Positions 15,651 through 22,367 of a stretch of 37,221 nucleotides of DNA are shown piece after piece; the first letter of the stretch is position 1; each line of letters starts with the position of its first letter. The notes under the pieces were generated by a model. It made no database searches. It saw only the letters and a program-made list of their open reading frames with translations, and had not been told where the DNA came from. The stretch is taken from IMG/VR virus record IMGVR_UViG_3300011259_000017, positions 1 through 37,221 of that record; one strand, given 5' to 3'. Made by a program: the position numbers and the translations under genes. This DNA is from a virus.

Positions 15651-15893
15651 ATGTTAAAACTAAAAACAACTAAATTATTTTACGCTATCAAAAAAACTGA
15701 TGATGGCTTTGCGTATACACGCTCACGCAATGATGACATTACAGAGGATAAAACAATTTATTCTAGTTCTGCGTTATGTGAAATTTCTGCATGGTCGCTT
15801 GATACGCCTAGCGCGATATTGAAAGACATGAAAGCAATCGGGCTTACTGAGTTTGACGCTTTGAAAGCTAAAATGTATATGGGTGTTCAGTAA
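15651..15893 (+). CDS. Hypothetical protein, cassette 4
   Basis: An 80-residue protein from ATG 15651, preceded by TTGGAGG 5 bases upstream. The N-terminal half has beta strands (TTKLFYAIKKTDDGFAYT), the C-terminal half helices ('DTPSAILKDMKAIGLTEFDALKAKM'). No membrane segment. It is the first gene of a two-gene cassette between scaffold and portal genes. No family recognised. Confidence 0.7.
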   Translation: MLKLKTTKLFYAIKKTDDGFAYTRSRNDDITEDKTIYSSSALCEISAWSLDTPSAILKDMKAIGLTEFDALKAKMYMGVQ

Positions 15894-16048
15894 TGAATTG
15901 CAAATACAATGACTGTGGATGGTGTTACGCACCTAAACAGTTGGAGAAAAACGACAGCAACAGGCAATGCAATAAACCGACCGAGTGTAAGCAGGTTAAG
16001 CCTGACGTTAAACAAATAACCAAAACAAACACAGTGAAAAACCGCTAA
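15893..16048 (+). CDS. Small Cys-rich putative zinc-binding protein
   Basis: A 51-residue protein coupled to the previous gene by TAATG. It has five Cys: C3, C8 and C12 (MNCKYNDCGWCYAP), then C29 and C34 (RQCNKPTEC), spaced like a small zinc ribbon or treble clef. The tail is Lys/Thr-rich. Its stop lies in the loop of the convergent hairpin shared with the portal gene. Zinc binding is inferred; function is unknown. Confidence 0.6.
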   Translation: MNCKYNDCGWCYAPKQLEKNDSNRQCNKPTECKQVKPDVKQITKTNTVKNR

Positions 16049-16060
16049 CTAGGCGGTTCA
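16036..16060. terminator. Hairpin shared by convergent ends of cassette 4 and portal gene
   Basis: AACCGC (16040-16045), loop of 7, GCGGTT (16053-16058). On the minus strand it is followed by TTTC, so it should act mainly on the portal transcript. Both stop codons lie within it. Confidence 0.55.
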
Positions 16061-17565
16061 TCATCTTCAACAACTACATCGCGGCTAGGTGGTAAAACAC
16101 CTTGGCCGCTTTCTAACTCGCCAATCATTTCTTCGACTGAATCGCCTACGCCCCAACCACCGTTAAATAACGCAGTAGCTAATTGACGGATAGTTAACAC
16201 GCCATCAATATACATACCGCGCAACTGCGCAACTTCTTCAATTGACAGTTTAGGCGTTGCAAAGTCTCTAGGTAGCGTAATTGTAATTTCATCAAGCCTT
16301 GATTCAACTTCATCAGGCGACCATAAACCCTCAAACATGCAGCAATAAGAAACTGCACGCTTGGTTGCAGCTTCCATTGTGTCAGCCATTTGAGATAGCA
16401 TAGCGTTTTGCTTGCTTGCGTTAATGTCAGCCTCTGTAGCTGTCATATTGCCGCCAGTTGATGGACTTGCTCCACCTAGAGCAATAACGCGCTTGTCGTA
16501 CTGCTCAAAGTCATACTGAAACGAATCAAGCTCCGAGCCAACGCCTACAACTTCAACACTTACGTTATTAGGTAAGTTATTAACAGCATAAGCGCCTGTT
16601 TCTATTTTGCTGCGTCCGTTAACTTCCTCAAATAACTCTTTATCGCCATTCTGCCAACCTTTCGTGTACGTAGTTGGTGCAATCGCTTTTTGTGTCTCAG
16701 TGTAAACCGCTGACTTTCTGTATTGAGCTAAATCTATATCGGCAATCTGACCAAGATAACCAACTTGTATCGGTAGTTCACCTGCGCGCATTTGCTCATC
16801 AGAGCAAAATATAATAGGTATCCATTGTAGCACCTTGCCGCCAACCATCACATAGTCACGCTCACCATCTTCATTCGTACCGCGCTCGTTATAAACCACT
16901 TTTTTCTGATAGTAGCCGGTTTCATCTAAACCTAGCTCAAGATGCGATTCAACAACACTAGTTGTCTTTGTTTGCTCGTCAAATTCTTCGCCCCATTCAA
17001 CCAGGTCAATCCACGCTAATTGCATAACGCCGTTAATACGCTTGAATGACCAGTTGATAATATTTTCACGGCTGTACGATTTAATCACAGCGCGAGGATT
17101 TGCAGCTTTAACATCGGCTTTAGAAACAGAATCTAAATCAACTTGACCAAGCCCGTTGAAATCAACAACGAATGCGAGCCATTTAGTTTGCAGGACCTCG
17201 CTTGTTTGCAATTCCATCATAGCTTTTAAGCTCGTGCCATCACCATCTGAATTTTCAATTAGATAGTCAACTTTATCAGGTACTTCAATATCAGCATCAA
17301 TAAAGCGCATTTTACCTAACATTGTGCGGCGTGTTTCATCTGTATAGCCGGGGAATTCTGCGCCGTTGATGTATTTCTCGTAACGCAATAATGCACTATC
17401 GCTCGTTTGGTCAACGTCAGACGGATGCGGCAACAATACAGTCTTTTGGCGCTTAACCTCGTCACTGCCTTTATTGCACGTACGCACCTTGAACAGCGGC
17501 TTTACTGCTAAATCGTACTGGTCGCTTGTTTGCGCTTTAGTTGTTTTAATCTCTGTATTTTGCAT
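16045..17565 (-). CDS. Portal protein (DUF4055-like)
   Basis: A 506-residue protein of the size and pattern of phage portals in the DUF4055 group: early 'ALLRYEKYINGAEFPGYTDETRRTMLGKM', central 'NIINWSFKRINGVMQLAWIDLVEW', then 'SALDIAQ'-like segment 'IADIDLAQYRKSAVYTETQKAIAPT', and the helical 'SPSTGGNMTATEADINASKQNAMLSQM'. The dodecameric portal sits at one capsid vertex and passes DNA. It is followed by scaffold and capsid genes across cassette 4. In this phage it comes after the gp7-like gene instead of before it. Confidence 0.8.
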   Translation of the reverse strand: MQNTEIKTTKAQTSDQYDLAVKPLFKVRTCNKGSDEVKRQKTVLLPHPSDVDQTSDSALLRYEKYINGAEFPGYTDETRRTMLGKMRFIDADIEVPDKVDYLIENSDGDGTSLKAMMELQTSEVLQTKWLAFVVDFNGLGQVDLDSVSKADVKAANPRAVIKSYSRENIINWSFKRINGVMQLAWIDLVEWGEEFDEQTKTTSVVESHLELGLDETGYYQKKVVYNERGTNEDGERDYVMVGGKVLQWIPIIFCSDEQMRAGELPIQVGYLGQIADIDLAQYRKSAVYTETQKAIAPTTYTKGWQNGDKELFEEVNGRSKIETGAYAVNNLPNNVSVEVVGVGSELDSFQYDFEQYDKRVIALGGASPSTGGNMTATEADINASKQNAMLSQMADTMEAATKRAVSYCCMFEGLWSPDEVESRLDEITITLPRDFATPKLSIEEVAQLRGMYIDGVLTIRQLATALFNGGWGVGDSVEEMIGELESGQGVLPPSRDVVVEDDEPPS

Positions 17566-17573
17566 TATTGCCT

Positions 17574-17612
17574 ACTGGTCAGACCACATTAATGGATTAA
17601 TTGTATTACACT
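17574..17612 (+). promoter_or_regulatory. TGGTC-box promoter, cassette 5
   Basis: Perfect box ACTGGTCAGACCACA with TGGTC at 17576 and a -10 TACACT at 17607-17612, 31 bases downstream. Drives the ten-gene cassette that includes the endolysin. Confidence 0.55.
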
Positions 17613-17617
17613 GTCAA
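17588..17617 (-). promoter_or_regulatory. Possible leftward promoter for the portal gene
   Basis: Minus strand TTGACA (17617-17612), 18 bases, ATTAAT (17593-17588). The start would fall near 17581, inside the TGGTC box. The -10 is only 4/6, so this is tentative. Confidence 0.35.
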
Positions 17618-17641
17618 TAGTTAAGCAAATAGGAGTTAATA

Positions 17642-17782
17642 ATGGAACTAATATTAAAACAATTAGTAGGTGGCGGTGTCGCGATTATATCAATCGCGTT
17701 TCTATTAAACTTAATTTATCACTACATTAAAGTGTGTAAGCAAATCAAAAAATTAAAAGGTGAACAAAATGAGCAAAGCTAG
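17642..17782 (+). CDS. Small single-pass membrane protein, cassette 5
   Basis: A 46-residue protein with one hydrophobic helix (about residues 8-27, LVGGGVAIISIAFLLNLIYH) and a Lys-rich C-terminal tail. AGGAG lies 9 bases before the ATG. It overlaps the next gene by 14 bases. It lies in the same cassette as the endolysin, so a holin-related role is possible but unproven. Confidence 0.6.
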   Translation: MELILKQLVGGGVAIISIAFLLNLIYHYIKVCKQIKKLKGEQNEQS

Positions 17783-18053
17783 AGCGGTATTTAAAGGCAA
17801 CGAGTTACAAAGTTATTCTGGCGGGTGTAGCTCATATGAGCGCGTATACACTAGAGGTGACGATATACAAAGCAACCCGCCGCAAGTTGATAAATTGATT
17901 GATATAACTGAACTACAAAACCAGCTAGCAGAAAAAGACGCGGTTATTGCTGAGTTGAAATCAATGTACGAAGGATTAGAAAACGCTAAATCAGAAGGTA
18001 ATTATTACGGACGGAGTAACACTATAATTAATTATATAGGAAATTTAAAATGA
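17769..18053 (+). CDS. Hypothetical protein, cassette 5
   Basis: A 94-residue protein from ATG 17769, chosen over GTG 17760 because AAAAGG lies 8 bases ahead. The N-terminus is basic with 'YSGGCSSYERVYTRGDD'; residues 45-75 form a coiled coil (ITELQNQLAEKDAVIAELKS). It overlaps both neighbours. No family recognised. Confidence 0.65.
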   Translation: MSKARAVFKGNELQSYSGGCSSYERVYTRGDDIQSNPPQVDKLIDITELQNQLAEKDAVIAELKSMYEGLENAKSEGNYYGRSNTIINYIGNLK

Positions 18054-18178
18054 CTAACTACGAACTACTACTAACCCACAGCGCCGCATTTTTACTAGGT
18101 GGTTTTATATGGCATTTAATACTGGTCGGATGTGTAAAACATATCAACGGTGTTATTATTGGTGATGAAGATGATTAA
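18050..18178 (+). CDS. Small membrane protein, cassette 5
   Basis: A 42-residue protein with one hydrophobic segment (AAFLLGGFIWHLILVGCV) and an acidic end (GDEDD). Start overlaps the previous stop by 4 bases. Its coding region also holds a complete box promoter (18121-18159) for the next gene, so these codons carry two functions. Confidence 0.55.
   Translation: MTNYELLLTHSAAFLLGGFIWHLILVGCVKHINGVIIGDEDD
18121..18159 (+). promoter_or_regulatory. TGGTC-box promoter inside a coding region
   Basis: ACTGGTCGGA with TGGTC at 18123 and a textbook extended -10 TGTTATTAT (hexamer 18154-18159), 31 bases downstream. Start near 18166 would place the 18165 ATG at or before the transcript start, so later in-frame ATG 18171 might be used on this transcript. 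Confidence 0.55.
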
Positions 18179-18473
18179 ACCACTATTACTATTAACACTA
18201 ATATCACCAATCGCACACGCGGCTGATATTTACCTGTACAGCAAAACATCCATTGGTTACAAGTTTGATCAATCAAATGTTATGCAGGAAGACTTTTCAT
18301 ATTATAAATCGCATCCTATAAGCTCAACTTTTGAGTTAGGTTTAAACGTTAACAAGTGGAGTTTTGGTGTTAAACATGATAGTCAGCCGTTTGATGGTTG
18401 GCCAGTAAACAACAAAGGCGAATTGCACAAAACAGAAGTGTTTATTTCGTATACTAAAAAATGGGAGTTGTGA
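18165..18473 (+). CDS. Exported beta-rich protein
   Basis: A 102-residue protein with a clear signal peptide: MKMIKPLLLLTLISPIAHA, cleavage expected after AHA. The mature part alternates polar and hydrophobic residues in strands (IYLYSKTSIGYKF, STFELGLNVNKWSFGVKH, KTEVFISYTKKWEL) and ends in an aromatic-rich strand, like outer-membrane barrel segments, though it is too short for a whole barrel. It might modify the host surface, for example in superinfection exclusion. That role is inference only. Start at 18165; GTG 18150 would add hydrophobic residues but has no ribosome site. Confidence 0.65.
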   Translation: MKMIKPLLLLTLISPIAHAADIYLYSKTSIGYKFDQSNVMQEDFSYYKSHPISSTFELGLNVNKWSFGVKHDSQPFDGWPVNNKGELHKTEVFISYTKKWEL

Positions 18474-18634
18474 TGGACAACAAAGAAGATAAAAAATATT
18501 GCAAAGAATGCGGTGGGTTTATTAAGTATGATAAAACATCAAGATTGCTTAGCTCGCCGCCAAAATACAAAGGCGTGTGCAAAGATTGCGGAAGTTTTGT
18601 TTACACCAAATGTAGTGAGGTTGAAGATGAATAA
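18473..18634 (+). CDS. Small zinc-ribbon protein
   Basis: A 53-residue protein with two CxxC knuckles, C10-C13 (YCKECGGF) and C36-C39 (VCKDCGSF), spaced as in a zinc ribbon. Ends acidic (EVEDE). Start overlaps the previous stop (TGATG) and its end overlaps the next gene by 8 bases. A nucleic-acid or protein-binding role is likely from the fold type, but the partner is unknown. Confidence 0.65.
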   Translation: MDNKEDKKYCKECGGFIKYDKTSRLLSSPPKYKGVCKDCGSFVYTKCSEVEDE

Positions 18635-18797
18635 CCTACAACCTTGGAGGCCAACTGAGCTACTACTGAGTAATGAAGAAATACAACTGAGTAGAGATAT
18701 TGCACGAGAAGACAGAATAGAAACTTTGCTGTCAATGTTAGAAATCGTGTTAATGGTCGATATTATAATAATGCAAATGGTGATTAGTAATGACTAA
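18627..18797 (+). CDS. Small protein with hydrophobic C-terminal helix
   Basis: A 56-residue protein from ATG 18627, preceded by GAGG in the upstream gene. A polar acidic half (MNNLQPWRPTELLLSNEEIQ) is followed by a very hydrophobic, Met/Ile-rich stretch (LSMLEIVLMVDIIIMQMVI), probably membrane associated. A longer reading upstream in this frame overlaps the zinc-ribbon gene and is not supported. Overlaps the next gene by 8 bases. Confidence 0.55.
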   Translation: MNNLQPWRPTELLLSNEEIQLSRDIAREDRIETLLSMLEIVLMVDIIIMQMVISND

Positions 18798-19005
18798 AAT
18801 AACAGCAGCAGAGTTATTAACTTATGCACTCAATGAAAGTGGATTAAAAACTTCTTTTGTTGCCAAGAAATACGGCGTTACAGTGCAAGCAATAAATAAG
18901 TGGAAACGTGGCGACTTCTGCCCTAAATACGATGATTTATGCGGTATTTTAGAATATTTGGGGTTTGATATGGCTGAATTGATAATAAAACTGAGGAATA
19001 AGTAA
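18790..19005 (+). CDS. XRE-like helix-turn-helix protein
   Basis: A 71-residue protein with a helix-turn-helix at about residues 20-45: 'LKTSFVAKKYGVTVQAINKWKRG', in which the second helix (TVQAINKWKRG) has the typical recognition-helix pattern. Similar one-domain proteins act as Cro-like or accessory DNA-binding regulators. It lies immediately before the endolysin gene and inside a box-driven cassette, so it is a candidate, among others, for the protein that binds the TGGTC boxes. That link is speculative. Confidence 0.75.
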   Translation: MTKITAAELLTYALNESGLKTSFVAKKYGVTVQAINKWKRGDFCPKYDDLCGILEYLGFDMAELIIKLRNK

Positions 19006-19006
19006 A

Positions 19007-19489
19007 ATGTTAGATTATAAACAATTACACGACTTTGTAGCCAAGCCGCTATTAAGTCAAATTAAAAACGGCATGAGTGGTATTGATGCGTTTATGATGT
19101 GTGTCGCTCATGAGTCAAAAGGTGGCACATATTTAAAGCAAACTCACGATGGCCCCGCAAAAGGTATCATTCAAATGGAGCCTGACACACATAATGATGT
19201 ATGGCGCAATGGTGATTCAATTTGGGATAACGCTTTAAAGTTAGGAATAATTGAACGTTGGCAATACGATATTAAAACACACCCAACATCAGACCGATTA
19301 ATATACGATTTACGTTATAATGTGTTTATGTTTCGCCAATTTATGTTTATGCAGCCTGGCGTTTTACCCGTGCGCAGTAGGGAGTTAGCGAAATATCTTA
19401 AAAAGTATTACAACACCGAAAAAGGTAAGGCTACAGCAGAAAGTTATTACTATGACCATATAAACTGGCTTAATAATGGTACTCATTAA
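19007..19489 (+). CDS. Endolysin, lysozyme/transglycosylase type
   Basis: A 160-residue protein with the lysozyme-like pattern: catalytic Glu at residue 36 in 'CVAHESKGGTYLKQ', then 'DGPAKGIIQMEPDTHND', equivalent to the Gly-Gln-Met segment of soluble lytic transglycosylase and phage lysozyme domains. No signal peptide or SAR segment is seen (the N-terminus is MLDYKQLHDFVAKPLLSQIK), so release would need a holin. Start lies one base after the HTH gene. It should cut cell-wall glycan at lysis, making this cassette late-expressed. Confidence 0.75.
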   Translation: MLDYKQLHDFVAKPLLSQIKNGMSGIDAFMMCVAHESKGGTYLKQTHDGPAKGIIQMEPDTHNDVWRNGDSIWDNALKLGIIERWQYDIKTHPTSDRLIYDLRYNVFMFRQFMFMQPGVLPVRSRELAKYLKKYYNTEKGKATAESYYYDHINWLNNGTH

Positions 19490-19595
19490 AATAATACTAA
19501 TCCCGTTATTGTTTGTTGCAATAGCGGTTTTACTTTCGCATAAAACTAAAGAAGAATATCAACAGCCGCACAGTTGTGATTGGGAGGATGAATGA
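19476..19595 (+). CDS. Small N-anchored membrane protein after the endolysin
   Basis: A 39-residue protein with an N-terminal hydrophobic helix (LIKIILIPLLFVAIAVLL) followed by a polar tail (SHKTKEEYQQPHSCDWEDE). It overlaps the end of the endolysin gene by 14 bases and the next gene by 4 (ATGA). Position next to the endolysin fits a holin, antiholin or spanin-like accessory, but it is too short for a normal i-spanin. Assignment open. Confidence 0.6.
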   Translation: MVLIKIILIPLLFVAIAVLLSHKTKEEYQQPHSCDWEDE

Positions 19596-19822
19596 ACAAA
19601 GCACTAAAAAGATTTAAGCGTGTTAAGTGGATTGATACTGAGTTAGCCAGAAAGTACAAATTTAGGCGAGCATTAAACCACGCGCATGTGCTAGCAATAA
19701 AATCTATGGCTCAACTAAAAATTGACACAATAAGAAACTCAAATGATAATTTATTTGAAAAACAACTTGCAGTTAATGTGGTTAGAAGAGACGCTCGTGA
19801 GGCAATAAGCAAACTGGTCTAA
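19592..19822 (+). CDS. Small basic protein, cassette 5
   Basis: A 76-residue, strongly basic, helical protein (MNKALKRFKRVKWIDTELAR start), coupled to the previous gene by ATGA with GGGAGG as ribosome site. The positive charge suggests nucleic-acid binding, but no domain is recognised. Its last codons contain a complete TGGTC box for the next gene. Confidence 0.65.
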   Translation: MNKALKRFKRVKWIDTELARKYKFRRALNHAHVLAIKSMAQLKIDTIRNSNDNLFEKQLAVNVVRRDAREAISKLV

Positions 19823-19851
19823 TCTGTTTAGGTTGGTTGTTGTGGTATTGT
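19812..19851 (+). promoter_or_regulatory. TGGTC-box promoter before the 19886 gene
   Basis: AACTGGTCTAATC with TGGTC at 19815; extended -10 TGGTATTGT with its hexamer at 19846-19851, 31 bases downstream. Confidence 0.6.
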
Positions 19852-19885
19852 GGGTTTTTAATTAACTTAAAGAGTGAGAGAGATT

Positions 19886-20224
19886 ATGTGTGATGCAGAA
19901 GAGCCGAAGTGCTTTCAAGTGATAACAAGAAAGGCACGAAAAGAACACAAATGCTGCGAGTGCAGAAAAATAATAAGCAAGGGTGAGTCATATCAGTATT
20001 GTAGTGGCATATGGGACGACCCCCAATCATACAAAACGTGCTCGTCATGCGTTGAAGTAAGAGATAATTATGACAATACCAATTCATGCATACCACCATT
20101 TGGAAGCTTAAGTGAATATGTGCAAGAGCAGTTTTATACAGGGTTTGGTGTTAATGAGCTAATTAAGTTAAACCCACAGTTAGAGAGTAATGTTAAAAAA
20201 TTACTTGGAAAAGCCGCTAATTAA
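19886..20224 (+). CDS. Cys-rich putative zinc-binding protein
   Basis: A 112-residue protein from ATG 19886, preceded by GAGAGAG; GTG 19874 is less likely. Residues about 23-60 hold 'HKCCECRKIISKGESY' and 'KTCSSCVEVRD', two CxxC pairs flanking a strand, a zinc-ribbon-like arrangement. The first ten residues also contain two Cys. The C-terminal third is helical. Its own box promoter and a following terminator make it a one-gene unit within cassette 5. Function unknown. Confidence 0.7.
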   Translation: MCDAEEPKCFQVITRKARKEHKCCECRKIISKGESYQYCSGIWDDPQSYKTCSSCVEVRDNYDNTNSCIPPFGSLSEYVQEQFYTGFGVNELIKLNPQLESNVKKLLGKAAN

Positions 20225-20238
20225 AGCGGCTTTCTTTT
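20211..20238. terminator. Bidirectional terminator at the end of cassette 5
   Basis: AAGCCGCT (20211-20218), loop AATTAA, AGCGGCTT (20225-20232), followed on the plus strand by TTCTTTT; AT-rich on the other side for the leftward HNH transcript. Confidence 0.75.
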
Positions 20239-20253
20239 AATTCAATCCCGTTA

Positions 20254-20997
20254 CTATTTAGATCTATTATCATCAAAAATATTTAACAAATATTGTGTTG
20301 GATTTTCTTTCCTCCACTTCCAATCAGCAGCTGTATGACATGCCTTGCAAAGCGCCTCAAGGTTTGACTGCTTATTAGCTTGTGTTTTATTTTTATGTTG
20401 ATGGAATGGTATTATGTGATTAACATCTAACTTTCTTCCGTTTTCTTCTTCTGTCTTTCCACATATTTTACAAACTCGCCCGTGTAAATCTCTGCATTTC
20501 TCAGCAATCTTTAACCAACCTGCACCCCTTCCGCCACTTCTAGAGCTGCCGCCTTTCCAGTTAGGATGATTTTCTTTGTGGTGAGCTGTCTTTAACTTCC
20601 TTTCCTCATCTGTTTTCATTAGATATGAAACACACTCTGATGAGCAAGTTTTTCTGGACTTATCTTTTATGTATCTATTCTCTCCTGCCATATAAGAAAT
20701 CGCACTAAACTCAACTCCACAAGCTTTACATTTTTTGCGGCACAATCTTGAGAAATACTCATTTTTACACGTTTGAGAGCAGTATTTTCTTGTTTTCGCC
20801 TTTCCTGTTATAGCAATATGATTGCCGCACCCGGCGCAATCAAAACCGTTAGCTTTCCAAATGTCACGCCTAAATTTATCGTAGCAATCCCTAGAGCAAA
20901 ATATGTTTTTGCACCTGTCGCCACTTCTATTTTTTACAGGTGTTCTATTAACTCTATTGCCACATTCTTTACAATGATGTATATTTGATTTGCACAT
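20254..20997 (-). CDS. HNH homing-type endonuclease with zinc fingers
   Basis: A 247-residue protein from ATG 20997 (GGAG 7 bases upstream); a longer reading to 21057 is unlikely. The N-terminal half has several CxxC knuckles (HCKECGNRV, CAGCGNHI, CKACGVEF) for DNA binding. Then 'KENHPNWKGGSSRSGGRG', a motif typical of phage HNH homing enzymes. The C-terminal HNH domain has 'VCKICGKT', 'KLDVNHIIPFHQHK', 'NLEALCKACHTAADW', with His-Asn-His catalytic residues and four zinc Cys. Free-standing between the gp7-like and portal genes, it is probably a mobile insertion that cuts related phages. Confidence 0.85.
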   Translation of the reverse strand: MCKSNIHHCKECGNRVNRTPVKNRSGDRCKNIFCSRDCYDKFRRDIWKANGFDCAGCGNHIAITGKAKTRKYCSQTCKNEYFSRLCRKKCKACGVEFSAISYMAGENRYIKDKSRKTCSSECVSYLMKTDEERKLKTAHHKENHPNWKGGSSRSGGRGAGWLKIAEKCRDLHGRVCKICGKTEEENGRKLDVNHIIPFHQHKNKTQANKQSNLEALCKACHTAADWKWRKENPTQYLLNIFDDNRSK

Positions 20998-21071
20998 TTC
21001 GTTACTCCAATAACGTTTGTGAAGTGAGGTGAGGGAGCGCCAACTCCCTTGTTTCATGCTTTATTATACGA

Positions 21072-22205
21072 TCATAGGCCTGCCATATCAAATGCCTTTT
21101 TGTCCAGAATCTTCAACTCATCTAGAGTGAGTATTCTATTACTCATATCTGTGAATTGACTTAACTTTAAATTCCCTTTTACCAATAACTCAGCTCTAGC
21201 TTTACCAAGAGTCGACTCTATAAACCACATAGGTTGCTCTTCAAGCCAAACTTCATGGCTTTTTTTTGCAGAGACTTGACCCGGCTTAAATATGTCAGTG
21301 TCTTTTTTGCCTCTATAACCAACCTTTGATTTAACTCTTAACCTTTCTTTTCGCTCATCGTACAACTCCCTAGCTTCCGCACCTTTAACACCACCAACCG
21401 CCGATTGTGTTCCAGTTAACTGAGCGCCTTTTACAACTGAAAGCATAGTCGAACGGCAGTTGAAATGATTTGGAGGCCAAGGTATATTTTTTGCCGTAAC
21501 AGACCATCTTTTGCCAGATAAACCCAAACATATTAAGCTTGTTTTATTATCCCAAACAGAAAGATAAACCAATTCATTTAATATATCCTTATTGTCTTCA
21601 ACCATAGCCTTTTTAGCCTGATTAGCATAATGAATATAACCAGTGCGCGCTAATGTTTCAGCCTCACGCGCAATAATTCCACCAACAACATTCTTAACCG
21701 ACTTCTTAATCTGGCTAATAGATTGACCAGAATTAAATCCAGTACGTACAGCAGAATTAATATAACGCTTACGTGAATCAACATTAGTCGTCGTGTAATC
21801 ACCCCACGGCGCAACTGAGACGTTTTGGCCGCTCGTTAACTCCATCATTGCGGTTTTCATGTAGCGTTGAATGTCATCACTATCAGGCACAGTTATAGCC
21901 GCAACACCCGCAGCAGTTTGATACGCTGCTTGCCATTGAGCCTCATAATCAGCAAGTGGGTTTAAATAATCAGTTGTTAATTCAGTCCAACCGTTATTAT
22001 CTTCAATCGCCTTATTGATAGCTCGAACAATACGATTTAATTGTGCTTGAGTAGGATTTTCGTCGAACTCATTTAATATGCGCGCAATTGATTTGTATGT
22101 TGCATCTAATGACGGCTTTACAACTGAGTTAATGCCACCACTAGCAAGTCTTTCGATATACTGTTGGTGGCGTAGTTGTTCGTCTATGTCGTATTTAATT
22201 GGCAT
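21072..22205 (-). CDS. Minor head protein, SPP1 gp7 / Mu F-like
   Basis: A 377-residue protein. The C-terminal half has the head-morphogenesis domain: 'RYINSAVRTGFNSGQSISQIKK', 'REAETLARTGYIHYANQ', then 'VWDNKTSLICLGLSGKRW' and 'PWPPNHFNCRSTMLSVV', the Asp-Thr-Ser...Cys...His-Cys-Arg signature of Mu F/SPP1 gp7-like proteins. The N-terminal half is helical. These proteins bind the portal and enter the head in few copies; they affect DNA delivery. It lies upstream of the portal gene, reversing the common order. Confidence 0.8.
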   Translation of the reverse strand: MPIKYDIDEQLRHQQYIERLASGGINSVVKPSLDATYKSIARILNEFDENPTQAQLNRIVRAINKAIEDNNGWTELTTDYLNPLADYEAQWQAAYQTAAGVAAITVPDSDDIQRYMKTAMMELTSGQNVSVAPWGDYTTTNVDSRKRYINSAVRTGFNSGQSISQIKKSVKNVVGGIIAREAETLARTGYIHYANQAKKAMVEDNKDILNELVYLSVWDNKTSLICLGLSGKRWSVTAKNIPWPPNHFNCRSTMLSVVKGAQLTGTQSAVGGVKGAEARELYDERKERLRVKSKVGYRGKKDTDIFKPGQVSAKKSHEVWLEEQPMWFIESTLGKARAELLVKGNLKLSQFTDMSNRILTLDELKILDKKAFDMAGL

Positions 22206-22221
22206 TTAAAAGCCTTTGTGT

Positions 22222-22359
22222 TTATGGTTGGTCATTATCAACAAACCCTTTTATGTGGCCAGTAACCATTAAGTTACTAATTAAATGCTTAGTTCTAACC
22301 TGTTTCGGCAATACTTTTTCACCTAAATTAATAATCTTTACAGCCCAAAACTCTCTCAT
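22222..22359 (-). CDS. Small hypothetical protein of the head module
   Basis: A 45-residue protein, MREFWAVKIINLGEKVLPKQ then 'VRTKHLISNLMVTGHIKGFVDNDQP', 8 bases after the HslV-like gene and before the gp7-like gene, all leftward. No clear ribosome site or family. A plus-strand reading of the same region has no promoter or ribosome site and is judged a shadow. Confidence 0.5.
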   Translation of the reverse strand: MREFWAVKIINLGEKVLPKQVRTKHLISNLMVTGHIKGFVDNDQP

Positions 22360-22367
22360 TAGATATT

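Noticed and set aside
18513-18626. Upstream extension of the 56-residue gene
   Set aside because: It overlaps the zinc-ribbon gene, has no ribosome site, and ATG 18627 has GAGG at a good distance.
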